Below are positions 50,415-64,000 of a stretch of 64,000 nucleotides of DNA, one piece after another (position 1 is the first letter of the stretch; the number at the start of each line of letters is the position of its first letter). This DNA comes from Plasmodium brasilianum (lineage: Eukaryota; Apicomplexa; Aconoidasida; Haemosporida; Plasmodiidae): contig NC_090121.1 of NCBI RefSeq assembly GCF_023973825.1, forward strand, positions 62,001 through 126,000, given 5' to 3'. Made by a program: the position numbers and the translations under genes. The notes below the pieces were generated by a model. The model worked only from the letters and a program-made list of their open reading frames with translations, had not been told where the DNA came from and searched no databases.

Positions 50415-53400
50415 CATGTAGCTTTTTAATATTACAATATATATTCAAATAGGAAAAAATTAACAATATTTTAATATTGTGTATTTCTAATTATAAGGGC
50501 TACTATATTTATCGAAAAAATATTTTTCCATTATTTTTTTATAAAAACATAAAAAGTATAGAACTAAAACATATATTACAACAAACACAAAAAAGTAACT
50601 TACGTATATAATATAAAATTTTTATCATATATTTATTTATAAAAAACTTCATTTAAAGTAATATAATTTCTACATATATTCATGAATATTCAAAATATTT
50701 AATTTAATTAATTAACAGTATTGTAATTAAATAATTTTTTTATTAATCCTTTTATAAATAAAATAAAATAAAATAAAATAAAATATATTATCTATATTAA
50801 TATTTTGAAACACTGAAATTACAGTATAGAATGCATAAAATATTGATAAAGCATTGTTTTACATATCAAGAGAAAAATTACTAATATTAATTATGATTTC
50901 TTACTAATGATTCTAATTCTGCTTAAGCTTTATATTTTTTAGGAACTGATTACTTTTAAAAACTTTTAATTATTATAGCGGTCAAAATAAATGGATAATA
51001 AAATACTTTGTGTAATATGTTTTATTATATTAATATTATAATTTATTATTCTTTCTGTTAAAACAAAAGTATTCTTTTATATACTAAAATGTGATTAAAA
51101 AATCCATTTTATAACATAATACAAGATCTGTAAAATATTTTTTTGAATAGAAAACAAAATTTTCTTTTATTTTTTCTTCATTATTTTAAAAAAAAATTAT
51201 TTTTATGTATCATATATATCTTTGTTTTAATATGAAAAATTTGTTTATTAATTATTTTATTTCATTTATATTTTTAAATAGGTATATTTGTAATAAATAT
51301 CATTATATAAAAACTGTACAAAAATTAGTGTAATTATATTTTTATTATTTAAAATTGAATATGAAACTATCCTGACATTTAAAAATATTACATAGTATCC
51401 ATGACTTCTTTCCATTTATTTATTTTCTTATTTATTCACAATTATTTTTCATGTAAAATATATAACAAACTTAAAAAATTTATAATAAACATTATATAAT
51501 TTATAAAATATATTATATCCTATATAATATAAAATTCTACGTAATATTTATATATATGAGGATTTTATAAATTTTAGGAATGTTCATTTTTTATAAACAT
51601 TTTTTGAAGGATTTTTTTCATTAAAATATATACATGCATATTTGTCTTTATTACTATTTTTTTTATAAAATTAAAGGATAATTTGCAAAAATTTTCAATT
51701 CTTTATAATATATTTAATTTTCTCACTAAAAAACTATATCATACGTTAATTATTTTTATATATATAAGTATATAATCTCGTAGTATTTTTCTAATTCATC
51801 TGAATATTCATTATAATTTTAGTTCTTGCATTCTTCTAATTATATCATATATATATAATAATGTAAAATACTATTAATATATGGTATATGTAATGTTATA
51901 CCGTATAATGTAAATGGGTTATGTTCCTTCAATATTTTTAAGTGATAAAAAAAATATTTCTATATTTACTATGGAATTTTAGTTCCTAACTGTAGAATTA
52001 TTGAAATTCTTTAACATTTTGATTAAATAAATGTTACATTTTTTCATATATCCCCTTGGAAATTAAACATTCATAATGCCCATAATAATATATATTTTAA
52101 TATTCCAAGGGAATAAAATTTTACGTTTTTATTCAAATTCTTTCTATAATATTGTAATTCTGAGTTATATCTGTTTCCTTATTGAAATTTATTTTTACAT
52201 TTGATACAATGCATAGTATAATATATTCTACGAGTATATAGTTCATTCAGGTCAACATTCATTTATACAAGTGGCATGAAAAAAATATTATGTCATGTAA
52301 ATTTTGCCATTATAATTTATACCTTCATCTTAGAACTCTTTATTTTTTTATACATTTATCGTATTTAAATATTATTATAATCAAATATTTTTTTATATAT
52401 GAGTATTCTTCCTATATATATTGGCTGTATTATATATTTTACCATTGCCGATTTTTAAATAGTAACTATATACATCAGTAGGATACTTAATATTTCTCAT
52501 TCACATAATATATTTTTCATTGTACTAAAAATTATTTTTAAGTATCTATAATTTGTATCTATACATATAAACATTACATTTACAGATGATTTTAAAGAAA
52601 TATATAAATAAATATATATATATGTATATTTTTTTTTTCTTTCATCATGTATTTCACTAAGAACATTTCTTGTTCTTTTTTTTTATCAGCACAATGTTTA
52701 AAACAAAAGTTCATTTATCAATATATAGCACTTATTTTCTTTTTGGATAAATTCAATTTTTAAATGCCATCCAAAATTTTATTCATAATTCTTGCTACCA
52801 TTTTTGTAGTTCATTATACAAGATAGATATAAACATGCACTATTCCATTTCTAAAACATGTATTAAAATCTTTCCTTTAATTTTTTCAAAAAAAACATTT
52901 TTTCTACATCTGTTAAACTACATTCCTTTCTTTTTCCTCTTTTATTATAATTTCACTTTTTATTTCATTATAATATGTTCTCGTAACTTCTTATTTTTAA
53001 ATTCACTTATATTATTTTTATATGGATATTTTCATTTGAGTTTTAACCTTATTTGAACTGTTATTATATTACCTTAAATTTTTTATTAATACACTTCTAC
53101 TTCAACTTTTGTAATATTGGTTAGGTTTTACTAGATAATTGCTAATTTACAGAAAAATTAACTTCGGATGTTTTTAATTTTTTAATTTTTTTTTTTTTTG
53201 ATATATAGAGAATAATTCAATACATCATATTTGTAAAAGACAAGAAAATACCGTGAAAAAATATATTAACACAAATAAATACATTATATTCATATATTTT
53301 ATCTTATTTTTTTCTTGGGCGTTTTTATTATATACCTAGAATTATGTTATCATTTTTTCATCATTTCTCTTTTAATAATATTTCATTAAAGAATATTTAT

Positions 53401-55077
53401 ATATAAGAAAAGACAAATAAAAAATATATATCTATGATGAAAAAGTAGTAAAACAAAAAAGCCTTCATTGGTGAATTCCCCATTGTTTAACTTTCAACTT
53501 ATATTTAATTAAATTTTTTAGTTAATATCATCAGGGAATAATTAAAATTATTTTTTTAATTACACTTAATTTAAAAATACTATTTTTCTTTACCTATATA
53601 AGTGCCTTCAATACTTAGTATAAATAGTATTTGAGAATTTATCATTTCATAAAAAATAGACATAATGCATATGAAATTTATTGAACATTTCTTAAAAATT
53701 CATAAAACATTTATATAAGAATAGATAATCTGATATTTAAAAATACAAATATATTTTTACAAATTTGTATTTCATTATTACTATTAACAATATCACATTT
53801 AATATAATAATAGTCATAGTTCGACTTATAAGTAACAAAAAGATAATAGTAAAATTTACCTCTATATTTTTTTGCTAATTTCAAATAAACATATATATTT
53901 AAAATTTATCCATTGTTACTAATTAAATCTCTATTATACAAAATAGGTTACATATATTCCGTTATAAATAGTTATATTGCTTAAAATATTTCATAATGTA
54001 AAAAATAAAGATATGTATTATTATAATAGAATTATACCATATATATATTACTTTAACAAAAAATATTTTAATAAAATACAGTAATAACTAATATTAACAA
54101 AAAAAAAAAAAAAAAAAAAAAAAAATGCAAGTTATAACCTTTTAACGTATGATTACATTTAATTAATTTAAACTTTTAAATAAAAAAATTTAAAAAAATA
54201 TACATTTTATATATTTTTAATTTTTCAACATTTTATATAATTTATTTTTGTATATTTAATTTAACATAATTAAGATGCATAATAAAATGACTGTTTTTAA
54301 TTCTTTATTCCTTTGTAAATATATGGAATCAATGTGTTAAAAATTATAAAAAACAGATATATGATAAAGAAACGTTGTTATTATATATTTAAAACATCAG
54401 GATTTATCCCTTAAAAAAGCTTAAAATCTATTGAGGAAATTCCTACAACAAATGTCTTTTATAACATATTTCTCATGAAGCAGAATTTAAATAAAAAAAA
54501 GAGTACGTTCCTTCCTATATATAAATATATATATATATTATTCCATACAACAAAATATATTCACTTTCATTCATGAAATACAAAAAAAGATAAATTTAGT
54601 ATGATCCTAAAACTAATAATACATGTTTTTAATTATGTGAACAAACAATAATATTAGTCTTGAAAAAGATAAACAACAGAAAATACCATTTCTTACTGTT
54701 TAAATATAAATTAACACGTAATTAAAGAAAATTATAAGAACTATTCTTTTTTATATCAATTTTAACGCACAAAAATACAAACTTTAATAAAAATCCATTT
54801 ATATATACCAATATATATAATATGTCATAATATTTAATTAAAAACAAATAATGCTTTTAAATATATATTTAAAAACAATGTAATATTCAAATTCACAAAA
54901 TTACACAGAAAATATACTTTTACTCTGATGTATCAAAAATGCCAAATATGTGCTTGTATAAATAATATTTAAATCATTATATGTATTTTTAATAAAACAT
55001 ATAACTAAAGGCATTATAGATATTACTTCACATTAAAGACTTCTCTACAAAAAGAAATATATGTCTTACCGTTCTTT
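50415..55077. other. Intergenic AT-rich sequence, no gene seen
   Basis: Upstream flank of the 50 kb gene, then low-complexity sequence. It has an ATAAA pentamer microsatellite (about 50757..50784, roughly five copies) and an A27 run (54099..54125). ORFs of 63 and 73 codons at 52290 and 52835 are rich in Phe, Ile, Leu and Tyr, lack partner exons and are not called. Confidence 0.55.
54099..54125. repeat. A27 homopolymer
   Basis: The longest single-base run in the window, 27 A in intergenic DNA. No coding sequence is near it. Confidence 0.9.
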
Positions 55078-56019
55078 TTACATCTTCCTAAACTTAATTT
55101 TTCTGTATTTTTTAACATATTTGTGGTAATGAACGAATATAGAAATAAGTATTACACCTAATATACAGAAAGGTATTCCATATATTCGAGTTGTAAATAA
55201 ATAATGTTATACGCACTTTGAAGTAATTACAAATATTCCAGGCCTTAAATATATATTTCTGCAAACATTTAGAACGGGTGCGAAAACAATCAGGAATATC
55301 CAATCCCTATATGTAGAATTTTTATCCTATTAAATCCCACAGCTTGTCAGTCTTTCTCATTCTTCATATTGACATATCTTCATTATGTACTATTCACAAT
55401 AGCAATAATAATGTAAAAGGTAAAAAAAATCCTAATCCTATTTTTTACACGTTATTATTTTGTAAGACTAATAACTGATTATCCTATTATATTCAATAAA
55501 ATCGATATAATCTAGTCCTTTGAATATTTACTTTTCAATATATGAATATTTTTTTGTTTGAAATTCAGATGATTTAACTCTCAAATATTTTTTATGGCTT
55601 CCCTTATTTTTCCGTAATCTACCATTTAATTTTTTCATATTTTCTAAGATCTCTTTTTAATTATTAGTAATATCTTTTTTTTTCGTGTACTTCATTATTT
55701 GGTATCTTTTTTTTACCTCCACAATAACTTAACCTTTGTACTGTTTACATATCATTAATAATCGATATGTTATTACACCTGATTTCATACCAGTGTTGTG
55801 GTTTTCATACAATAATGTATTAAGTTTATTCTAAAGAAAAAAATTTAGTATTCATGATTTAAATAAATATATAACTTAACTCTAAAATAAAGTGTTAATA
55901 AATATATAACGATAAAAGCATGAATAATGTAAATAGCCATCAATAATATTTTCATATCATATGACTCTACGAAAATCGTATCCAGATCCAAGTATAAATG
56001 TAGAAATTTTATTTTCCAT
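55078..56019 (-). pseudogene. fam-l/fam-m-type gene, badly decayed
   Basis: Exon 1 starts at 56019 (MENKISTFIL) but has lost much of the leader. Exon 2 begins at 55830 after TTTCTTTAG and reads NKLNTLLYENHNTG, then TYRLLMICKQYKG and TAA; the usual RLLAK has become RLLMI. Family pieces follow in broken frames: FQTKKYSYIEK, stop, IFKGLDYIDFIEYN near 55480, and a hydrophobic stretch near 55400. The end reads ILGVILISIFVHYHKYV then KKYRKIKFRKM before TAA at 55078..55080. Several stops and frameshifts make this an old pseudogene. The YSYIEKxIFKxLDYIDF signature places it with the 1.7, 22.0 and 29.1 kb subtype. Confidence 0.75.
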
Positions 56020-59000
56020 TATATATATTTTCATTATAGAAATACATTTCGTATAGTAATAATTAACAATAATATAAAGTATTTTTAATCATAGCGGATG
56101 CAATAATTATTTATTTAATATTTTTTTAGTACTTTTTATTTTTTCTTAAAGATTTAATAAAATGTATATAACTATAAGGATTTTTATAAAAGAAAAAAGG
56201 AAAAATATCTTATTAAATATATTAATAAATATTAATTTTAATGTTATCCATAAAAAACAAATATAATTTAGAAGAGCGCAATTCGAATGCATTTATAAAT
56301 ATTAAATATAGCTAATATAATTATTTAATATATTAGAGTAGTCATATAATGTACTAATATTTTTCAAAATAACATAACAAAAAAAAAACAATACAATATA
56401 TAATATTATTCTAAATATTATATATGGGGAGAATACAGATAACATATTGTTCTATGTGTCAAGAAAATAGTAACTAACCTTAATTATGTTTACTTATTAA
56501 AAATGTTAATTTTATAAATATTATATTAGCAAAAAAAAAAGTAACCTCTAATGAAATATTTATTATTAGCATATAATGATATTATTAATAATAAATAGAA
56601 GAAACATATCTATTCGCATATTCATTTATTATCATATTTATAGCAATTCCATCAATTATATCATAAACCTATGAATTCTTCTATTTTCTAAATTATATAT
56701 TAAAAATAAAAGTTAATATATACGAACCGGATCAGTAAAAAAATAAATATTTTAAAGCTAAATAAACACTGAATTTCTACTTTTGTATCATTATATTTGA
56801 AAATTGTAGCTTTTAATTAAGCTCATTTTATACCATTATTTCCAATTTAAAAATCTCTAAAATAAACATAATTTTTTCTTTATTTAGTTATATATATATT
56901 TTTAGTAGAAACCCAATACAAAACAAATATAGATTAATTCTTACAGAAAATATAATCACTTTTGAATAACCTTAGTTCAAAAATATATTTGTTTAATTCT
57001 ATCATTAATAATAATACATATACATTTTAGTTATCAATTTATTTTATAATAAATATTTAAGTAATTTATATAAAATGCGATTAAACCGACAAGTATACAA
57101 CATTGAAAAAAAAATAATAAGTTCATCTAACCTTTCAATTATTAATAAAACACTGCTATACTCAAATTAAAACTTCTCTACATTCGCAACTACTACAAAT
57201 AAAAATTGCACTAATCAATTTTGATAATATCCAACCAATAATATAAAGCATAAAAGAAAATTCTTCCAGACATATATATATATAGAATATATAAAAAAAA
57301 ATTGAATTTTATAAAATATTATAATTTTTAATAAAGTCAAAAAAAAAATTAAAAAATATATTAATATTTATACTAACAATTTGTCAATTTTTTATGTATA
57401 TGTTTCCAAATATTAATCTTAAGACATATATCTCAAGCTATAGTTTTTCAAAAAATAAATACTTCATATGTTTTATTAACTAAGAAATATATTTTCAAAT
57501 TTACTTGCCATGTTATTAATATATGAAATATTGATCCTAATGTCGGGGTTAAATTTGGATTTACGGTAAAGTTGTTTAAAAGATATAGTGTTCAATGATA
57601 TAAAAGTCTCCTAAATAAATTCAGGAAAAAAACATATAATTTATCCTCACATAATAAATCCTTTATACAAAATATAGCCTAAATTTTAATTAAATTATTT
57701 GAGAGGTCATAAAATTAAAAAAATATATAATAAAAATTATATAAACTAGATGGTACTTATTATATAAATTTTCTTTTTATATAACATTATATTAATAAAA
57801 GAAGGATTATAATATAAAACAATTCTTTATAATTAATATAAACTCTCTATATATTAGGACATAACTGATATCCCATTACTGTTGAAGTAAAAGCATATAT
57901 TGCGCAATGATGCAAAGTATTACAATACATAAATTATTACACATATATAATGATGACATGATAAAAAATGTATTTACTCTTAAATATATTTACATTTTAT
58001 TAAGTCATTAATTTAATTACATTTTGAATATATTATTTATTTTTATTAAGGTAGTTCTTTTCGACAAAATAAAATGAGTATTTCTTGTATGATAGACGAT
58101 AATATCTGACTAATTTTAACTCAAATATTTATTCCTTAAACATTATCAAAAACAAAAATGTATAAATTTTTATTATTAATTTTTTCTTATTGTAATTATT
58201 TAAATTATTTTTATAAATAGGAATTAACTCCAACATTCATGTATTCTAAAAAGACAAAAAGATACATAGAATTTAATCTTTTCATTTTATTATAACACTT
58301 ACTAAATTCTACAATGGGTTATGTTATATTAATGATTTATTCTTAACACCAAAAAAATATTAGTATATACAAATAATTTCATATTTAAAATATGAAAAAA
58401 TATAAAAAACTATTAATATTATTCTTATACGGAATATGTTTTGAAACAGATATTTCTCAATAATATTTTTATAAAAATAATTTAAGTTTAGGTATAAATG
58501 AAAAATACATATTTAAAAACAAAAAAAATATATGGGCATTTATTTCTACTATATGAAGAATAATATAAATATGTGTAACCTAATACATCATAACTTTTTT
58601 TAAATAGTTCTAAAAACAATCACTTACAATCACAAAAAATAAAAAAAAGAAAAGAATTAGCATTAAAAATGTAAATTCTCTAACTATAAATAAAATTGTA
58701 TCAATTTTAATTTTACATATTATATTCAATAAACACAAATATATCATAACTCAAATTTATATATGACATATGCACATATAATATTCTCATATAAATCCCA
58801 TTTCTGCGATTAATATTCAGAAATATTAATTTTACATTTTTTTAAAACACAAAAAATTTCAGTATATAACATATATACATAATTGTGTTAAGTAAAAATG
58901 CTAAAGCCTAAAATGAATAAATTATAATACATACTAAAATAAATAAATTTTAAAAATGTTATAAATTTTAAACCCAATTTTTTATTGATGTGTAATCATA

Positions 59001-59145
59001 TATATGTCACTTAGGATTAATAGCAATATTTATTTCTATACAACAGCAATTTTTTATAAGAACATAATTTCATTAATATTTATATATATATTTATTTGTC
59101 ATGTGAAAATTTTCCTTCTAGAGAGAAATTTATATAAATTTATAA
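56020..59145. other. Intergenic AT-rich sequence, no gene seen
   Basis: Upstream flank of the decayed fam-type gene on the left, 3' flank of the 59 kb gene on the right. I found no coding sequence, leader exon or repeat worth separate mention. Confidence 0.55.
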
Positions 59146-60077
59146 CTAGGATTTAATAATTTCATCTTCTAATTCCTTTTTTTCTCCTCCTTCCTCTTTC
59201 TCTTCTACTTTTCTCATTTTCTCATTTCCTTCTTCCCTTTTCCCTACACCATCTGCATTGTTCTCTTCTCCTTCTTCCTTTTGTTCATTTCCTTTTTCTG
59301 CTCTTACTTGTTTTGAATATTTCTGCATTTTAAGAATATATAAATAATCTTTAAAAAGCATAAAATTCCTGAAATTGTTGAACCTACAGAAACTTCAAAA
59401 TGTTCAGAAGCAGCTGCAATAACAGAGAATATAACTGTTATAATTATTAGTGTTAAAGATCCAGCAAAAACTAAAGCTAAATTCTTTAATGCTTCTTTCA
59501 GAAAATCTGAATTAATAACCGGATCCGTACACGTCTTGTACACATTTACACAGGTAAATGCCGCATTTAATTTTTTTCAAAAAATTTATCTATTACTCCA
59601 AAGCATTTAACTAATGGAGATTTTTCCTTTTCGTATGACTCATTATCTTTAGTTTTTCCGTTTTCATTATCTCCTAATTCAGCATTATCAATTCCTGAAT
59701 TATTATGTTCATTTTCATTTAATTTCTCCTCTATAAATATTGCGTTTTCTGTCACATTTTCAGATTCAGATAATAAATTGTTTATTCTTGAAGATAATGT
59801 GTTCTCTGCACTGTTCTAATTATGTAAATATCCATCAAAGCAACACTACAAAGAAAAAAAAATAAATATTTTATTAATACTATGTTATATTTACTAAAAC
59901 ACAAAGATAATTTTCTTCTTATATTTATATATATATACATATGTATATAACATGAAGCAGAAAAAAATATAAGGAGAATTTTCAATGTAGTTACCACTAT
60001 ACCCCACTATTGAAATATAAACATATCCAAATAACAGAAATATATATAACGATTTTAATTAAAATGAAACATTTCAT
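59146..60077 (-). pseudogene. Exported-protein gene with nonsense codon and two frameshifts
   Basis: Exon 1 (60003..60077) encodes a 25-residue leader MKCFILIKIVIYISV ending IWICLYFNSG. Intron GTATAG to TTTGTAG; exon 2 starts at 59845 in phase 0 (CCFDGYLHN) and meets TAG at 59816..59818. The same frame continues with LLSESENVTENAIFIEEK, an acidic Asn/Glu-rich part and VIDKFFEKN, and stops near 59568. One extra A in the A7 tract there restores NAAFTCVNVYKTCTDPVI and a long hydrophobic segment (about 59390..59470, ALVFAGSLTLIIITVIF). A second shift near 59304-59361 is needed to reach the Glu-rich tail (EKGNEQKEEGEENN to the TAG at 59146). A related truncated copy lies at 45.3-45.9 kb and a solo leader exon at 42.2 kb. 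Function and family name unknown to me; no typical RxLxE motif is clear. Confidence 0.75.
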
Positions 60078-63000
60078 TATTCCATTTATGGTGGAATTAT
60101 ATAATGTTATAATAACTTCAAGTAGATAAAAAATTCACTGAATATATTCAAAGTGGAGAAAATAGGGAATATTTATTTCAGTTGTTATTTTTTTTTATTT
60201 TTTTGGAAAGTGTTAATTACCTTAAATAAATTAAACATATACAGCATAAAAAAAATGTATAATTTTAAAAATATTTTAGTATATATTTCCAACGAAGTAA
60301 TATTTACAAAAAAGGAGCATTAATTAAAATAATTATTGGTACAACTTATTTTGTTAATAAAGTAGAGAAAATATATATATATATATATATTACATTTATA
60401 TAACAGAATAATTCAAATTTTATTCTTAATATTTTCAGAATATAATTAAAATAAAATTGTCTTTCTGATACTTTAAGATTTTATTATATATTTAAATTAA
60501 AAAGAACATATGCGGTGAATAGCCACATTAACACATATTACCAATAAAGCTATTATATTTTTATTATGGAACTTATTAATAAACATATTTTTGAGTACAC
60601 GTTTTACTGTTTAAACAATAAAATTAAAAACATAAATTATTATATATAAGTATTATGAATGGCAAAATAAAAAATCAGATGTAGGTTTTCTATTGTACAA
60701 ATTGTAAGCTACCACTCACTATACACCTACAATACATACAGCTTTTATACAGTTTTATTTTAAAAATTGAATTATAATATTTCATTAATCTAAGAAATTT
60801 TTATGTTTTAAAAAGTACAACTCTTAATTAACAGTTTTATATTTTTATAATATATTTCGAAATAAAAAATATTATAATTTTTATTTAATTTTAAAAAATA
60901 TATTTTATTATTATTCGAAAAAGAAATACTTTCTTAAATTTAATAATTCATTTATCTTCTTTTTCTTATTTTCTTCTTAACATAAAATACATTTATAAGT
61001 TTGATACATATATTAAAAAAAAAAAAAAAAAAAAAAGTAAAAGTAACAATGATAAGAACATATTTTTAGCAATTATGATCCTTTTAAAAAAAGTTTCAAT
61101 AAAAAATAATTACAAAGGAAAATACGTTTTTCATATATAAAAACAGCTCTTCGCAAAAAAAAAAATTATATTTATGTAGTACAGTATTATATACAATTTG
61201 ATTGAATGACTTACAATTCGATCCCTTTTATTTTATACTTTAAATTACCTGTTTCTTTCTTCAAGATAAAAAATAAAAATTTATTATATACATTATATTT
61301 AGAATAAAGAAAAAGTTATATCTATAAAATTTATTTAAATTTAGATTTGTTTTCATTTATTTCACCTAAAAGATAATATATAATAATATCATGGATTTAC
61401 TATAGTTAAGAAAATACAAGTCTCCTTTTATTCCATTATATATTATTATATTTTTCAATAACTATAATGATGTACACATATGAACGCTTTTTATAAAAGT
61501 ATCTATATACGACCATTTATCCTGTCATAAGAATTCTAGTAATGATATAGGTGAATGCTCATATATTCAGCATACACCTAAGGAATAACTTAATCTCTAA
61601 AATGATAAAATTTATAACTTAAAAATCTATATATAAATATTCTTATAATTATTCAAATAATATAATTAAAAAAGTGTTCATATAGCATAACATTATTCAT
61701 ATTACATGAAAATTTTAGTTATGGTAAAAGTATTTCTATGAAAAAACAAATGTATATAAAAAACGATAAAATATATATTATTTAATAAAAATAATAATTT
61801 ATTAATACTCATAGAACATATATATAACAAGAAAAAAAAAAAAAAACGTGTTACTATATTATAACCATTAAATAAAATTTAAATAATATCATTTTAATAA
61901 TATAAATTTGTGTCTTAATTGTAAAAACTATCATATAACAATAATTATCAAAATTAACAGGGATACTACTATAAATTTCTAAGTCTATAATTACTATATA
62001 TATTTCTTTCATCATTAGTTTCCTCATTAACTTATATATTTTGATATAACTTATCTAAGGATGTTTTAATTCAACAGGATACAAACTATACATAACATTA
62101 GTACAACCCTAGAGAAAACACCATATCAAAAGAAAATTTAATACATTATTATATTCCTTGATTTGTTATATTATGCTGAATGCAGATTTTACTTTTCAAT
62201 ATGATAAATTATGAAAAGTAAGCTCCCACTTTATTATCTTTCCTTTTCATCTTTATAATAAATACAAACATAAATACTCGTTATTTTCTCTATTCAACTG
62301 ATTTTTTCACATTCTAAAAATATATTCTAAATATATAATGAAACAAACAACATATATATATATTATGCTAAGCATTAAATCCTTTATAAAAGTATTTTAT
62401 TACTATATTATTATTTCTTTAGCATTTGTGCAATATTCTACAGGAATACTTCATTCATATAGCAACTTGTACCATTTTAAAAAAATTATGATTATCTATA
62501 TATATATGTACTTATGCTTTATCTATTATTAAATATAAAAAAACTGTTAATTTTTATTGTTCATTCAAGAGAAAATGTACAACATTCAAAATTATGCACA
62601 ACGACAATGTATATATATATAATATACACATAAAATAGTGATAATTTATACAATTACTGCCTGTAGTGATTAGAGGAAAAAATTAGCCAAATATCCACTC
62701 TTTTAAGCTTCTTATAACTTAGATGATTTTTATCCCCCTACTGAAATATATTTTTTAAGTTTCCTAGTTCGTTAATCTGTATGATATTTTTGTATATATA
62801 AAGATTTATAACACATTATATTAAATTATACATATAAATAATTTATAACAATATAAAAGTAAATTAAAACTTTATGTACAAAGCATACATTTAACAAAAA
62901 CAGTACAAAATAATCATTATATTGTTTATAGTACAAACTATTGGCTTAAAATATTTATCTCCATGAAACGAAAGGTACAACAATATAAAAAACAATAATA

Positions 63001-64000
63001 TATATATTTATTTATTTACAAATCATAAAATTATCTAAATAGAATAATATTTACTAATATAATGATATATTCACCATATTATGATTAATCATTAATACTC
63101 ATTTCTCTAATTAAAATATGCATTTATATATAAAATGGAACACCTTGTTTGATTACGTAGTGCGTATCTTTTTAGATAAATATAAATTATAATAAAAATA
63201 AGAAAGTATTATATAATTATATGTTCCTCGTGTTTATTTTCTAGTTTTATTTCTTTATATAATATGAAAATTGCATTTATTCCATTAACCTTTTTTTTTT
63301 TGAGTTTACTCACAAAATAAATTTACTCCAAAAAAATTATCATGAATAAACTATAATTATTATTAAAAAAATATAATTTTATTTTTGCTCTGTATTGTTT
63401 TAACAGATACATATTAAAAGTTATTTTATTAAATTACTCGTAATATTATATTTATCATAAATATTGGAAATTGCAATAGAGTAAAATATTTTTAATCATA
63501 TCACATTATCATATTTCCCACATATGATACGAAATTTTCCGACTGCTATTTAAAGTTAAAAAAATAAAATTCAGAGATAAAAGTACATATAATTAAAGTA
63601 CCTTATACTTAGTAACCCAATTAATTTATAATTAATTTTACATTAAAATGTTAAATCTTTAATTTCATAATTAATTCATAAATTTTTACATTTTTTTTTA
63701 ATAGAAAATTATAATTTCACACATTCATTTACACGGCACAAATATAAATTTCTTCTTCTATTTCTGTGTTCTATTACTAATTATTATTTTATGTTTTTTA
63801 AAAATTCAATTTGTGTACTTTTTTTGAAATAATAATTTATGTTTTTTCTTTTTTTAATTAAATATGTAGAATATTATTATTTATTATATTATTTCTAATA
63901 TATAATTATTGTAAAAAATTCATTTTCATAATTTTTTGACTTTTATTTCCCTATATATATTTTTTTTTACTCTTAACTTTTCATTATTATTGCTATGCTT
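60078..64000. other. Intergenic region, third copy of the duplicated upstream unit
   Basis: From 60078 to at least 61100 the sequence matches the upstream flanks at 42.25 and 45.88 kb, for example an AT tract then AACAGAATAATTCAAATTT near 60402, TATTGTACAAATTxTxAGCT near 60692 and TTTAGCAATTATGAT near 61065. An A22 run lies at 61015..61036. The rest to the window end is AT-rich. The 64-codon ORF at 62338 is low-complexity and not called. Confidence 0.5.

Noticed and set aside
52835..53056. 73-codon plus-strand ORF with hydrophobic stretches
   Set aside because: Phe/Leu/Ile runs arise from T-rich sequence; no splice sites or basic flanks typical of the exported-protein genes.
55112..55303. 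Minus-strand 63-codon ORF
   Set aside because: An out-of-frame reading of the decayed fam-type gene; the family-like frame reads FVHYHKYV and RKIKFRKM instead.
59782..59997. Minus-strand 71-codon ORF covering an intron and the start of exon 2
   Set aside because: It overlaps the intron of the 59 kb gene; the exon 1 leader and acceptor at 59846 explain the region better.
1..64000. Telomere repeats, tRNA or rRNA genes, or a PIR/var-type gene
   Set aside because: No run of telomere-like TTTAGGG/TTCAGGG units, no GC-richer tRNA-sized folds and no three-exon PIR or large var-type reading frames were seen.

Overview
This window is a very AT-rich, gene-poor piece of a Plasmodium subtelomere, most likely from Plasmodium malariae or a close relative. 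The identification rests on gene families. There are two four-exon STP1 genes, which start MENC and have a Cys-rich ectodomain, a single membrane segment and a Trp-rich cytoplasmic tail. There are also several two-exon genes that encode a short hydrophobic leader exon, an RLLAK-type export motif and two membrane segments, the layout of the P. malariae fam-l and fam-m families. I cannot settle which fam label belongs to which subtype. Bacterial features (operons, ribosome binding sites, CRISPR, insertion sequences) do not apply and none were seen.

Layout. 1.7-2.6 kb: broken fam-type gene (-). 8.6-9.4 kb: two-exon exported-protein gene with one nonsense codon (-). 13.1-15.7 kb: STP1 copy (-) whose first intron lacks its AG acceptor. 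22.0-30.1 kb: direct array of three fam-type genes (+) about 3.5-3.7 kb apart, with only the middle one (25692..26601) intact. 31.5-32.6 kb: heavily decayed gene (+). 37.6-40.2 kb: apparently intact STP1 (+, 774 aa predicted), an inverted copy of the 13-16 kb locus. 42-48 kb: two units of a decayed duplication (-). 49.6-50.4 kb: exported-protein gene (-) with a frame change in a 17-base A tract. 55.1-56.0 kb: badly decayed fam-type pseudogene (-). 59.1-60.1 kb: disrupted exported-protein gene (-), a paralogue of the remnants at 42 and 45 kb.

How the parts relate. Every recognisable gene looks like a secreted, exported or surface protein of the infected red cell. The window reads as a birth-and-death region: blocks were duplicated in tandem, inverted and at a distance (about 28.65 kb), and most copies then decayed. 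Only two loci look fully functional: STP1 at 37600..40219 and the fam-type gene at 25692..26601. Three frame changes (2272, 50000 and 59580 regions) lie in A/T homopolymers, so assembly error must be excluded before calling them genuine. The long spaces between genes are AT-rich with homopolymer tracts and AT microsatellites, and contain no convincing coding sequence beyond what is listed. All homology statements come from reading the sequence by eye; no database search was run.
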